A stretch of 64,000 nt of DNA from Sporosarcina ureae (GTDB lineage: Bacteria; Bacillota; Bacilli; Bacillales_A; Planococcaceae). Every line of letters starts with the position of its first letter. Within the stretch, counting starts at the first letter, position 1. This document shows, one piece after another, positions 50,683 through 59,502 of the stretch. A model generated the notes under the pieces. That model did no database searches. It was given only the letters and a program-made list of their open reading frames with translations, and was not told the origin of the DNA. Location: positions 2,729,501 through 2,793,500 of the forward strand of contig NZ_CP015348.1 in assembly GCF_002109325.1 (NCBI RefSeq), read 5' to 3'. The translations under genes and the position numbers were made by a program.

Positions 50683-52593
50683 TTACATAAAATTTTGTTC
50701 CTGAAGATCTTTGGTTTTATAAACTATAGACCAATAACTGCGCCCTAACTGATCAGCAATATGTTGAATAGTACAGCCTTTCCGTTTCATGTCTATTAGT
50801 GCTGCTATTTCTTGTGGTGTATAAGGCCGCATTCTGTCTTTCGAACTAATGAAGAGTTCATATTTGGGGTATTTGAGATTCCATCTTTGTTTTTCCATGT
50901 AGAAACGGTACTGCCAATTCGTTTTATAACTCATTGAAGGGCATGTAACGGTAATGGGTTCTATGTCCTGAAGAAATAATAATGTATCTGCGGTACGGTT
51001 TGTGCGCAAGTAATAGCCGTTCCCATCAGGTCGTTTTGTAAGTGTGAATTTTGCTAAAGTTAAGTTTCCGATTTGGACTATTAGGTTCTTTAATTCTTCA
51101 TGTGTGAAATTTTGAAGGTATAAAGCAACGTGAGGAGTGATATATATTTTTTTAGTATTGTCGTTTACACGGGTTGTAAGCATTAATGACCCATCATCCA
51201 TGTAGATCGTTGCTAGGCTGTGCAAGTCATTCAAATTAGTAAGCTGGTGTTTTGGTAATCGTTTCACTCTCGATTTACTTTCTTCTTTAGCGATGTAAAA
51301 ATCATCTTCCAGCTTGCTCCACAAATTATCAACTCGTGAACTAATAACATTACCTTTTAGAGTGAAAGAGAGATAAGGCTCTAGCTTCATGACTTTCCAA
51401 GCCCGATAATCCTTCTGTTTGATAGAAAAGTGTTCGTTGTATGCGCTTCTGATACCTTTAGATTTTGTAGACATGTGCGTCAGCATGCCATCTCCAATAA
51501 TAGAGCCGAGCATAATATTTTGCTGTGTAGTAGAAAGATCATCCAATGTATTCAGTGGGCGTGGTGTAATACTATTCTGTTGATAAAAACACTCTTGTAC
51601 AATCTCACCCAAAGTCAAACCTGTGGAAGCTTGGATTGAACAAAGAGTATCTCGATTTCCTTCAGTTAGGTTCACTTGATAGCGTTTAGATTCATTGTCC
51701 TCTTGCCTGGCGTAGTTTAGCCTTTGGAAATTATCGTTTGTTACTTCAATAGAGGAGGCGTATTGCTGAATTATTTGATTGATTTCTTTAGTAGGTGAGG
51801 GAATGGATATATGATTAGGTAGCCGTATAGTCGTCCGTTTCGCGATTGATTTGTGAACTTCTGCATTTCTGATTTTATAGGCGAACCCAGGGTGGATCCA
51901 TTTTGCAACGATGCTAAGAAAGTATTTGATTTGCAGCTGGTCATACAAAATAAGTCTTCGTTGTCCATCTATCGCAAACAGCATATTGAATTTACTATTT
52001 AATGCGTATTGAAGTAATGGAAGTTCGTCCTCGGTCCATTGCTCAGTGGAGAGGATCAATTTCTCCAACGTGCCGTTTTCTTTCACTTTCAAGTGACCGG
52101 ATTCCTGGTACCACCACGCGAGTGTCTGAGCAGTCATATATTGTTCAACAAACTCCAGAGGAATGCCTTTGAAGCCGTTCTGATACCAAGCAGTGTGTAA
52201 TGCTTCTGCGTTAGTAATAGGCGCAGATTCAATCACTATACGCTCTGTAAAGCCGAGTTCACTCCGCGTATCTGTTGTTTGTTCTTTCTTTATAATAAAG
52301 TCCAGTACATACGCTTTTAACTGCCGGTGACAGGAATGAGCCCATTCGCTGTGTTTTACATGGAAAGTGAAACGAAAATACTTGCGGTTAGTAGCAGAAG
52401 AAATAATACGTCCGCTGCTGAGTAGCAAGGCGCAAAGCAGACTGTTTAATTGTTTAGTAGAAGAAGATGAGTCTATTTCTAAATTATTGTTCGTGCAATT
52501 GGCAACGTATTGTTCCTTTGCCGCTTTACCATCTTCCAGTAGAAATCCGTAAGATCGTGAATTCGTAGAGTATAGAAATTTTCCAATCGTCAT
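50683..52593 (-). CDS. Free-standing LAGLIDADG homing endonuclease, four-motif form
   Basis: A 636-aa protein with two LAGLIDADG domain pairs. Motifs: LLCALLLSSGRI (52-63) and TLAWWYQESGHL (157-168) in the N-terminal pair, where Ser stands in place of the catalytic acid, and MLGSIIGDGML (361-371) and LATIYMDDGSL (460-470) in the C-terminal pair, with Asp kept. A helix-turn-helix-like tail (about 595-630; IAALIDMKRKGCTIQHIADQLGRSY) may add DNA binding. It is outside both introns, on the opposite strand, ending 50 bases from hag. AGGAGGG precedes the ATG. It is the best candidate for moving the hag introns; the cut site is unknown. Confidence 0.88.
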   Translation of the reverse strand: MTIGKFLYSTNSRSYGFLLEDGKAAKEQYVANCTNNNLEIDSSSSTKQLNSLLCALLLSSGRIISSATNRKYFRFTFHVKHSEWAHSCHRQLKAYVLDFIIKKEQTTDTRSELGFTERIVIESAPITNAEALHTAWYQNGFKGIPLEFVEQYMTAQTLAWWYQESGHLKVKENGTLEKLILSTEQWTEDELPLLQYALNSKFNMLFAIDGQRRLILYDQLQIKYFLSIVAKWIHPGFAYKIRNAEVHKSIAKRTTIRLPNHISIPSPTKEINQIIQQYASSIEVTNDNFQRLNYARQEDNESKRYQVNLTEGNRDTLCSIQASTGLTLGEIVQECFYQQNSITPRPLNTLDDLSTTQQNIMLGSIIGDGMLTHMSTKSKGIRSAYNEHFSIKQKDYRAWKVMKLEPYLSFTLKGNVISSRVDNLWSKLEDDFYIAKEESKSRVKRLPKHQLTNLNDLHSLATIYMDDGSLMLTTRVNDNTKKIYITPHVALYLQNFTHEELKNLIVQIGNLTLAKFTLTKRPDGNGYYLRTNRTADTLLFLQDIEPITVTCPSMSYKTNWQYRFYMEKQRWNLKYPKYELFISSKDRMRPYTPQEIAALIDMKRKGCTIQHIADQLGRSYWSIVYKTKDLQEQNFM

Positions 52594-52712
52594 AGTTAGC
52601 CCTCCTATAAGATAAGAATATATGTTCTTATTATATAATTAAGGATGGCGAATAGCTACTTATAACGTGAAAATAGAATTAGTAAACAGATGTAAAGGAG
52701 TGACAGTAAACG

Positions 52713-52937
52713 ATGAATAATTCAGAAGAACTGGATCAGTTGAAACGTCAACTGGAGCAAGTTAAACAGCAAGATCGGATTCTGGAAGAAATAGAAAAGC
52801 GTTTGTATAAAATGAAAGAGATTGCGGAGTATGCGTCGAAGTATCGGCTTAGTGGGGAAGAGACACGGGAGTTGGAGAAGCAGATTGAGGCGCATGAGGT
52901 GGCGATTGAGTCGTTGAAGAATTATTTAAGTTCTTGA
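52713..52937 (+). CDS. Small coiled-coil protein, unknown
   Basis: A 74-aa, highly charged protein, almost all heptad-like helix (ELDQLKRQLEQVKQQDRILEEIEKRL). AAAGGAG lies 14 bases before the ATG. No family recognised. It sits where flagellar genes follow hag in relatives, but nothing in it matches FlaG, FliD, FliS or FliT. It could be a relic of the old neighbourhood or a cargo gene. Confidence 0.6.
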   Translation: MNNSEELDQLKRQLEQVKQQDRILEEIEKRLYKMKEIAEYASKYRLSGEETRELEKQIEAHEVAIESLKNYLSS

Positions 52938-52951
52938 CATATAATTGTGTT

Positions 52952-53020
52952 GGTACCAGGTCCTCACACAACTCTAGTTTAATTCAGAGTTGTTTACGAT
53001 TTGTGTTGGAACCTGGTACC
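52952..53020. repeat. 69-bp palindromic element, copy 1
   Basis: Ends GGTACCAGGT and ACCTGGTACC, inner arms CACACAA/TTGTGT and ACAACTCT/AGAGTTGT around an AT loop; nearly one long hairpin. Same length as the copy at 53707. Confidence 0.85.
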
Positions 53021-53073
53021 TTCCTTTAAAGTGATCTTATTTGTTTAATAATTACACAGGAGTGAAATAAAGC

Positions 53074-53424
53074 ATGAATAATATTTTGTTAAGAATCGAC
53101 AAGAAACCACATAGGGAAGGAGAACACCTTTCGTATATAGCATACGAAAAAATTGATGAGAAGCTTGGCGGTATGAGTCTATACTATTGCAATAAAGATA
53201 TATTCGGTCCAGGATATTCCCATAAGAAGCTCGGATCTTCTACAGGAATTATAATGAGTGAGGAAAACGAAAATAATATTTTCTTTGAAATTTTGGAAAT
53301 AGATCTAAGTGAAATAAAGGATTCTGCTATGAAAGCTGTAAGTAATAGTCCGGACAATTATTCAGAGCAATACATGTATCTTATAAAAAGGATTCAAGCA
53401 TTAGGATATAAAGCACTACAATGA
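53074..53424 (+). CDS. Hypothetical protein, 116 aa
   Basis: Starts at ATG with CAGGAGTG before it. A soluble, AT-rich gene product with no signal peptide, a Lys/Glu-rich body, and the phrases MSLYYCNKDIFGPGYSHKKLGSSTG and SPDNYSEQYMYLIKRIQALGYKALQ. I recognise no domain. It lies between two palindromic elements in an accessory region, which suggests it was acquired. Confidence 0.6.
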   Translation: MNNILLRIDKKPHREGEHLSYIAYEKIDEKLGGMSLYYCNKDIFGPGYSHKKLGSSTGIIMSEENENNIFFEILEIDLSEIKDSAMKAVSNSPDNYSEQYMYLIKRIQALGYKALQ

Positions 53425-53633
53425 TTAATTCTCTACCTGTGGATCGAAAATCAGACAACTACTCTGAATTGTTCTAGAGTTTTATGGTGCATAGGCAAGC
53501 AAGATTAAAATGCGCAATGATGAATATTTGCTCGACAAGAGTTTTAGAAGGCAGTGTCCACTAGTGTTGTACGGGAAATATATATAAAACATATATGTTT
53601 ATTTATTCCTTAATTATTAGTGCCACAGAATAA

Positions 53634-53680
53634 AAAAAAGGGAACAGGGTTATGTAACTGAACCAGTTCCCTTTTCTTAA
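53634..53680. terminator. Bidirectional hairpin terminator
   Basis: AAGGGAAC..GGTT / AACC..GTTCCCTT with A-run on the left and TTTTC on the right. Confidence 0.75.
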
Positions 53681-53706
53681 GTTATATAGTTATTTCTAGA
53701 TTTGTA

Positions 53707-53775
53707 GGTACCAGGTTCCCACGCAACTCTAGTTCAATTCAGAATTGTTTTCAACTTGTGTGAGGACCTGGTACC
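53707..53775. repeat. 69-bp palindromic element, copy 2
   Basis: Same termini GGTACCAGGT/ACCTGGTACC and inner ACTCTAGTTCAATTCAGA centre as copy 1, with a few base changes. It abuts the truncated acyltransferase gene. Confidence 0.85.
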
Positions 53776-53780
53776 TTCCT

Positions 53781-53966
53781 TATGATATATACGTTAGTAA
53801 TCACGTTTATGCTGATACCAGTATTCCAATAAGTCAACAAGGGGCTACGGATTCCAAAAGTTTAGTAATAGAAAAAGGAAGCTGGATAGGGGCTAATTCA
53901 GTTATATTATCCGGGGTAAGAATAGGTGAGAATTTAGTTGTTGCCGCAGGGAGTATTGTATGGTAG
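53781..53966 (+). pseudogene. Truncated hexapeptide acyltransferase
   Basis: Sixty-one codons that read YDIYVSNHVYADTSIPISQQG, then ..GSWIGANSVILSGVRIGENLVVAAGSIVW and a stop. The isoleucine-rich hexapeptide turns are those of left-handed beta-helix O-acetyltransferases, and the HVY-D-S-PIS-QG loop is characteristic. The N-terminal part is missing, cut at the palindromic element, and the C-terminal end stops early after SIVW. Not expected to be active. A former surface-sugar modification enzyme is one possibility. Confidence 0.75.
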
Positions 53967-54252
53967 GGGGAAATACAGCCCGGTTTATTAAGAATATATT
54001 ATAGAATTTAGATTAGATTTAGTAAAAGTCTACCTGGCCTCACGCAATACAGAAACTAGTCCAACAATTCATTGTTTTATAAAATGATAACTCATCTTAT
54101 ATTGGTAATGATCGGGTAGCTATTTACCTTAAACAAAAATAGTTAATGAATTTCACGAAACAAGATACTTTTACTGTTTTTAAATCACGATTCTAAATAG
54201 TTTCCTAGGCGTGTAATACAAAGGCGATATCACTAAAAACTGAATGATTTGA

Positions 54253-54357
54253 AAGTGGAATTGGACAATCAGCAGCCAAGCTCCTGTGAGTAGACTCTGG
54301 AGAAGGTTCAACGACTAGGATATACCGTCTAAGGCATGTGCTATGACGATGAAATGG
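54253..54357 (+). ncRNA. Group I intron fragment (pseudo-intron)
   Basis: Carries the Q element (CAATCAGCAGCCAAGCTCC, 54266) and R element (GTTCAACGACTA, 54306) plus the following stretch to GATGAAAT, nearly identical to intron 2 of hag and closer to it than to intron 1. P1, P and S elements are missing, so it cannot splice. Confidence 0.85.
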
Positions 54358-54517
54358 AGTAATTACAGTACATCCTCATTACAAAGTGAATTCTACAAGG
54401 GTTTTAATCATAGGTCAATGGATTGCAGAAATAAATTAAGTATGGACTTTGGTAGAAATACTAATAATCAATAAAGTGATTAGACAGCATAGATCATTTT
54501 GTTGGAAACATTTGTTA

Positions 54518-54555
54518 GATAACATAATGTATTATCTGTTTTTAAGTAGTATAAT
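54518..54555 (+). promoter_or_regulatory. Possible promoter and operator of the defence cassette
   Basis: Inverted repeat AGATAA-N9-TTATCT followed 11 bases later by TATAAT (54550-54555). The -35 box is poor. Spacing would let a dimeric regulator cover the -35 region. Confidence 0.45.
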
Positions 54556-54590
54556 AGGTTTTACTGCAGTTTAAAGGTGGTGTGCTTTAA

Positions 54591-55352
54591 ATGTCTAACA
54601 AAAGAAGAGATCCAACTCCTAATGAGAGTTCATTATTACTTACAGAGGTTGAAAATATGTGCCCTTCTTGTGCAAAATCACTTATGTATGAGAAAAATGG
54701 TAGACAGAATAAGCTATGGGAAGCTGCACATATTTATCCTCTTAATCCTACAGAATCTGAGATTGAATTATTAAAGGATGAAGAGAGGTTACATGAGGAT
54801 GTAAATAACATAAGGAATTTTATTCCTCTATGTAGTGATTGCCACAAGAAGTTTGACAACCCTAGAACTGTTGAAGAATATAGGTGGTTATTAAATATAA
54901 AGAAAAACATTTTGTCAAAGAGTGAGACTAGAGCAAAGTATGCTGATTATCAAATTGAGACAGAAATAAAGGAAGTCATTACAATACTTGTAGAGGAATT
55001 TAATGAGAGTGCTCTTAAACAGTTAGAAATGGAAGCATTAAAGTTGGATGTAAAGTCAGATGAAACGTTGTCAAGAATTACAAAAAGAAGGATAAGAAAT
55101 GAAATAACAGATTACTATTATTATATTAAAGAGCATTTTGCTCAATTAGATAGCCAATATCCAAAATCATTCAATGCAATAGCCTCACAAGTTAGTGCAT
55201 TTTATAACACTTTAAGCAGAACTGAGCCATCCCAAGAAGTGATTTATAATCAATTAACAGAGTGGCTCTCTAAAAAAACTGGCAATAGTTCTTTACTGGC
55301 CTGTGGAATAGTAATCTCTTTTTTTGTCCAAAATTGTGAGGTGTTTTCATGA
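54591..55352 (+). CDS. HNH nuclease-like effector of an ABC-three-component-type system
   Basis: A 253-aa protein. An HNH fold at the N-terminus has zinc Cys pairs Cys24/Cys27 (CPSC) and Cys81/Cys84 (CSDC), the HNH first His in AAHIYP (His47) and the last His in CHKKF (His85). The C-terminal 150 residues are helical and may be the domain that docks to the partner genes. It is first in a three-gene operon with a 75-aa protein and a DUF2326-like ATPase, the plan of ABC-3C conflict systems. Very AT-rich against its surroundings, so probably acquired. The ABC-3C assignment rests on gene order and the ATPase. Confidence 0.78.
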   Translation: MSNKRRDPTPNESSLLLTEVENMCPSCAKSLMYEKNGRQNKLWEAAHIYPLNPTESEIELLKDEERLHEDVNNIRNFIPLCSDCHKKFDNPRTVEEYRWLLNIKKNILSKSETRAKYADYQIETEIKEVITILVEEFNESALKQLEMEALKLDVKSDETLSRITKRRIRNEITDYYYYIKEHFAQLDSQYPKSFNAIASQVSAFYNTLSRTEPSQEVIYNQLTEWLSKKTGNSSLLACGIVISFFVQNCEVFS

Positions 55353-55576
55353 TTGTGCCTAACAAGGTAATTAGATTTAGTGACTCTGTCATTGGGAAAA
55401 TGCCAATAATTCTTGAGTATTTACTAAAAGAAGATATGACAGTTAAGGACTTATACTTTATAACACAAGATTATTTTGAAGAGATTGATGAGTTTATTTA
55501 TTCACTTGATGTATTATTTCTACTAGGTGCAATAAGAGTAGATTTTGATAAAGGAGTTGTTACCTATGTTAGATAG
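55349..55576 (+). CDS. Small middle component of an ABC-three-component-like system
   Basis: A 75-aa protein overlapping the HNH gene by four bases (ATGA) and the ATPase gene by 11. It begins IVPNKVIRFSDSVIGKMPIILEYL and has a helical middle and a short C-terminal strand (GAIRVDFDKGVVTYV). Middle components of ABC-3C systems (for example the MC6 group) are this size and in this position; I did not align it. Tight coupling shows that all three act together. Confidence 0.7.
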   Translation: MIVPNKVIRFSDSVIGKMPIILEYLLKEDMTVKDLYFITQDYFEEIDEFIYSLDVLFLLGAIRVDFDKGVVTYVR

Positions 55577-57167
55577 TATTAAAAGTACAATATTTACAGA
55601 GGAAGTTATAGATTTCCATGAGGGATTGAATGTTGTATTGGGTGATGATAAAGGATCTAACTCTATTGGTAAATCAACTTTACTTATGATTATAGATTTT
55701 GTCTTTGGTGGTAATACATATATCTCTCATAATAGTGATGTGGTAGCAAACCTAGGACATCATGAGTTAGGGTTTACTTTTAAGTTTGAAACTGAATATC
55801 ATTTTGTTAGAGGCACAGAAAATCCAGATGTAGTATATAAAAGCAATGATAAATATGAAAAATTTGATAAAAGTGAAATGAAATTAAATGAGTATACTAA
55901 GTTACTAAAGAGTTTATATAAAATTGAATCAGACCAATTAACTTTTAGAGCTGCAGTTAATACCTATTCTAGAGTGTGGGGAAAGGAAAATAATAATGTT
56001 AAAAAACCCCTTCATAGTGTTGCTCAAGAAAAATATGGTCAAATTGTAACAAATCTGATAAAGCTTTTTAATAAGTATGATGATATAGAATTGCAAGATA
56101 AGGAAGTTAAAAAAATTGAAGATCAAAGAAAAGTCTTAAATAAAGCAGGTAAGCACAAGTTAATACCCAAAATAACTAAAGCAAAGTTTACAAAAAATTT
56201 AAAAGAAATGAAGCAGCTTACTAATGAAATTGAGAGGTTAGGAAAAAATGCATACAGTCCTTCAGGAGATATAAGTGATATTGTTTCTGCTGAAATGATT
56301 TCCATTAGAGAAAAAAAGAAAAAACTCATAGATGAGAGAGAGTATTTTATTTCAAGATTAAACAGAACTACAAGAACTATTAAAAGATCAGCAAGTGCTG
56401 GATTTGAAGATCTTCTAGAATTTTTCCCAAATGTAAATATGGAAAAATTACAGAGTATAGAATCATTCCATCAAGGAATCAGTTCTATTCTTACTGAAGA
56501 ATTAGAGAATGCAAAAACAGAGTTGGTTAAAAAAATAGCTGTATTAGAGAAGGAAATTGATATTGTAATTAAAAAGCAAGAACAGCTAATAGATCCTGAT
56601 GAAGAACTTAATTTATTTATTGACAGTTTAATTGAATTATCATCAAACTTAAAAACCCTCCAACTAGAAAATCAGTATTACAGTAAGTTGTCAGGAATTA
56701 AAGAAGATATCGATATTAAAAAGGGTAAACTTGAAGAGCTAAAAGAAGTAATTATAAAAGAAATTAGCAAAGCTATCAATACAAAATTAAAAGAGATTAA
56801 TGGTTTAATTTATGGGGGCAAAAGGGATGCACCTGAATTAAATTTAACTTACAGCAAATATGACTATAAGTTTTTTGATAATACAGGTACTGGTAAAGCA
56901 TATGCTAATTTAATTATTTTTGACTTAGCAATTCTAACACTAACAAAAATGCCTTTAATTATACATGACTCCTTTTTATTTAAGAATATTGAAAAAGAAA
57001 CTGTTGAACAAATTATTAAGTTTTACAATTCATTATCAAAACAAGTGTTTATTGCTATTGATTTTATTGATATGTATAACAAGGAAACACAAATAATTAT
57101 AAAGAAGGAAACAGTACTCTCTTTATCTAATGATAAGTTATTGACTAGATTAGATTGGAGAGATTAG
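55566..57167 (+). CDS. DUF2326-like SMC-type ATPase of the defence cassette
   Basis: A 533-aa ABC ATPase. Walker A is GSNSIGKST (about residue 36) after the FHEGLNVVLGD opening; a long coiled-coil middle (about 150-420; IEDQRKVLNKAGK, ENAKTELVKKIAVLEKEIDIV) is followed by an ABC-like FDNTGTGKAYANLI and the Walker B region MPLIIHDSFLFKNIE. This order is that of DUF2326 ATPases, found in ABC-3C systems. It would sense foreign nucleic acid and license the HNH partner; this is inference. The ATG at 55566 is chosen over a frame start at 55545, which lies before AAAGGAG. Confidence 0.82.
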   Translation: MLDSIKSTIFTEEVIDFHEGLNVVLGDDKGSNSIGKSTLLMIIDFVFGGNTYISHNSDVVANLGHHELGFTFKFETEYHFVRGTENPDVVYKSNDKYEKFDKSEMKLNEYTKLLKSLYKIESDQLTFRAAVNTYSRVWGKENNNVKKPLHSVAQEKYGQIVTNLIKLFNKYDDIELQDKEVKKIEDQRKVLNKAGKHKLIPKITKAKFTKNLKEMKQLTNEIERLGKNAYSPSGDISDIVSAEMISIREKKKKLIDEREYFISRLNRTTRTIKRSASAGFEDLLEFFPNVNMEKLQSIESFHQGISSILTEELENAKTELVKKIAVLEKEIDIVIKKQEQLIDPDEELNLFIDSLIELSSNLKTLQLENQYYSKLSGIKEDIDIKKGKLEELKEVIIKEISKAINTKLKEINGLIYGGKRDAPELNLTYSKYDYKFFDNTGTGKAYANLIIFDLAILTLTKMPLIIHDSFLFKNIEKETVEQIIKFYNSLSKQVFIAIDFIDMYNKETQIIIKKETVLSLSNDKLLTRLDWRD

Positions 57168-57326
57168 TGAAGGATACCTGTGTGTCACGCAATTTAGTGG
57201 TTCGTACAAGATCCCTATGAGTATTGCGGACAAAATGAGCCACTAGTGCGGAGTTTTGAGCCACTGAATGCGGACAATAGAGCCAGTAAAAGCGGAAGCG
57301 AGAGCCACCAATCGTGTGAAGCGATA

Positions 57327-57363
57327 GAAACAGCCCTAGAAAACGAGGTTTCTAGGGCTGTTT
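57327..57363 (-). terminator. Terminator inside the IS21 left end
   Basis: CAGCCCTAGAAA / TTTCTAGGGCTG arms, after the third reading frame of the element. Confidence 0.7.
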
Positions 57364-57477
57364 GCGGTTCTAATCAACGTAGTGAAGGATCTATTTCATC
57401 GTCTATAACGCGAATAGCCCATAACACTAGTTCATCCGTAAGCGTCAAAAAATGAACACGTTGTTTCATATAAAAGA

Positions 57478-57520
57478 AAATGCCCCAAAGAATCGATTAA
57501 AGATTCTTCGGGGCATTTTC
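57478..57520 (-). terminator. Terminator of IS66 tnpC, copy 1
   Basis: AAAATGCCCC.AAGAATC / GATTCTT.GGGGCATTTT hairpin just after the tnpC stop. An identical hairpin lies at 62669-62711 in the second copy. Confidence 0.85.
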
Positions 57521-59106
57521 TATTTCTTTGACTGGATATAACAATTCTTTGGTAAGGTCTTCGACCAAGGCATCAAGTCTTCAAACTCCTCGATTTTTTC
57601 AAGATTACGTTGAGGAAGTTCTTCGAAAAGGAACTGCAGGTAGAAGAAGGGGTTTATGCCATTCTCTTTTGCGGTCTCTACGAGACTATAGGCGATTGCA
57701 CTTGAAGTAGCACCTCTTGTGGAAACTGCAAAAAGCCAGTTTTTTCTACCGATTACGAAAGGTTTTATTGATCGCTCTGCTCGATTATTGTCGATCTCGA
57801 TACGACCATCTTTCATAAATGTTATCAGTTTAGGCCATTGTTTAAGCGTATAGGAGATGGCAGTCCCAGTTGCAGTCTTCGGAGCGACTTTTTCTTTTTG
57901 TTCTTTTAGCCATACCAAAAAATCATCCAGCACAGGCTGACTGTCGTATTTCCTTATTTCAAGTCGTTCTTCAGGCATTTTATCTTTCGTCTTGCGTTCA
58001 ATTGCGAACAATCGGTTGCAGAAATCGAGTCCCTTTTTAGCGACCGTCGTTCGACCTGCACCAGCTGGCGCACCTTTTAATGCCTTGAGTGCCTCATCGA
58101 ATTTACGGCGAGCATGGGCCCAGCAGCCAGCGAGCTCCACATTTTGAATAGACTCGTAGGCTGCATAGCCATCCACATGGAGATAACCCTGGTAGCCTTT
58201 TAAAAAATTTTGCGGATTCTCTTTGGCACGACTTGCTTGATAATCAAAGAGTACGATCGGTGTCTTAGAGTCTCTACCTGTCCGATAAAGCCACATATAG
58301 GATTTTGATTCCGCCCTTTTCCCTGGTTCGTCGAGAACTTGCAGGACAGTTTCGTCCGCATGGAGAACCTTTTCCTCACGAAGACGACGATAGAGTTCAT
58401 CATAGAACGGCTTGAGCCATCGCGTCGTACTCGAAAGCATCCAGTTCGATAGCGTCTGTCGATTCAATGGAATGCCCATCCGTTCGAGTTGTTTCTCTTG
58501 TCGATAAAGAGGAAGCCCATCAGCAAACTTCTGCGTCATCACGTATGCAATGGCAGATGGAGACGCTAATCCCTTCGGGATCACCGGGTTCGGCATCTCA
58601 GCTTTCTTAATAGGTGTTTTGATCGCATGTTCTTCACAATGACGGCAACTGTAGATATGCTGTACATGTTCGACAACTGTTACTTGCGCCGGGATGATCT
58701 TCAGTTCTTTGCGTATCTGTGTGCTCATCTCGTGCATGGAATGATCGCATTCTAAACAGACCTTCTCCGAATCAGAGAGGTCATAGTGAATCGTCTCGAC
58801 CGGCAGGTCTTTCAACTTATCTGCACGTCCGATTCTCTTCTTGCGTGTATAGTTTATCGTCTCAAGCGTAGGCTCTACAAGAAGGATCGCTGAAGAAACT
58901 TCTGCCTCATTGAACAACGGTAATTCAAACTGGTCCTTGTTCGTCTTCTCACTAGAAGTTCCGAAGCGTTTCTGTTGGAGTAGAGTGAACTGTTGCTTGT
59001 ACCATTCCATCTGAGCCTCAAGCTTTTTCTTCTCTTGCTCGAGTTGTTCGTTCTTCTTCTCGAGCTCTTCAATTGTAAGTTGGGTTTTCTTGTCTGGTTT
59101 TCTCAT
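57520..59106 (-). CDS. tnpC: IS66 family transposase TnpC
   Basis: A 528-aa DDE transposase. An N-terminal leucine-zipper-like helix (EELEKKNEQLEQEKKKLEAQ) is followed by a zinc ribbon (CLECDHSMHE, CRHCEEHA), an IS66 binding domain, and the catalytic region with HADETVLQV, HVDGYAAYE and the Glu in NNRAERSIKP. The YLQFLFEELPQRNLEKIEEFEDLMPW ending is typical. Intact. Confidence 0.95.
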   Translation of the reverse strand: MRKPDKKTQLTIEELEKKNEQLEQEKKKLEAQMEWYKQQFTLLQQKRFGTSSEKTNKDQFELPLFNEAEVSSAILLVEPTLETINYTRKKRIGRADKLKDLPVETIHYDLSDSEKVCLECDHSMHEMSTQIRKELKIIPAQVTVVEHVQHIYSCRHCEEHAIKTPIKKAEMPNPVIPKGLASPSAIAYVMTQKFADGLPLYRQEKQLERMGIPLNRQTLSNWMLSSTTRWLKPFYDELYRRLREEKVLHADETVLQVLDEPGKRAESKSYMWLYRTGRDSKTPIVLFDYQASRAKENPQNFLKGYQGYLHVDGYAAYESIQNVELAGCWAHARRKFDEALKALKGAPAGAGRTTVAKKGLDFCNRLFAIERKTKDKMPEERLEIRKYDSQPVLDDFLVWLKEQKEKVAPKTATGTAISYTLKQWPKLITFMKDGRIEIDNNRAERSIKPFVIGRKNWLFAVSTRGATSSAIAYSLVETAKENGINPFFYLQFLFEELPQRNLEKIEEFEDLMPWSKTLPKNCYIQSKK

Positions 59107-59145
59107 AGGAACAATAATAGCATAAAATTATTCCAAGGAGTAGAC

Positions 59146-59502
59146 TCAAATTACTTTTTTCGCCGAGACTGAAGGGTGTGCGTCACGTTGGTTCAACGGT
59201 AACCCATCCAGGAGCCAGTTCAACTGTCGGCTCGAAATGGAAAGTGGTTGAACAGACTCAAGATCCGGCCAATCGAACAGCCCTTTCTCGAGTCTTCGGT
59301 AATAGAGCCAGAATCCATTGTGATCCCAGAATAGAATCTTGAGTTTATCTCTCTTCCGATTACAGAAGACAAAAAGTGCTTTGGAGAAAGGATCAAGTTG
59401 GAACAGCTCTTGGACAATGACAGCTAGTCCGTCAATCGACTTCCGAAGATCTGTCGGACCAGCAGCCAGATAGACGCGCCCAACGGCGCGATCATTCATC
59501 AT
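59146..59502 (-). CDS. tnpB: IS66 accessory protein TnpB
   Basis: A 118-aa IS66 Orf2 protein with the family core YLAAGPTDLRKSIDGLA and ALFVFCNRKRDKLKILFWDHNGFWLYYRRLEKGLF. It is needed for IS66 transposition. It overlaps tnpA by ATGA. Confidence 0.95.
   Translation of the reverse strand: MMNDRAVGRVYLAAGPTDLRKSIDGLAVIVQELFQLDPFSKALFVFCNRKRDKLKILFWDHNGFWLYYRRLEKGLFDWPDLESVQPLSISSRQLNWLLDGLPLNQRDAHPSVSAKKVI

Larger units (their letters stand above)
53967..54590. other. Gene-poor degraded stretch holding an intron fragment
   Basis: 624 bases, AT-rich, with no credible gene. It contains the group I intron fragment at 54253-54357 and, before the defence genes, AGATAA-N9-TTATCT (about 54518-54538) and a TATAAT (54550-54555). 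Confidence 0.6.

Noticed and set aside
52713..52937. FlaG or FliT
   Set aside because: Position after hag suggests it, but the 74-aa sequence is generic coiled coil with no matching motif.
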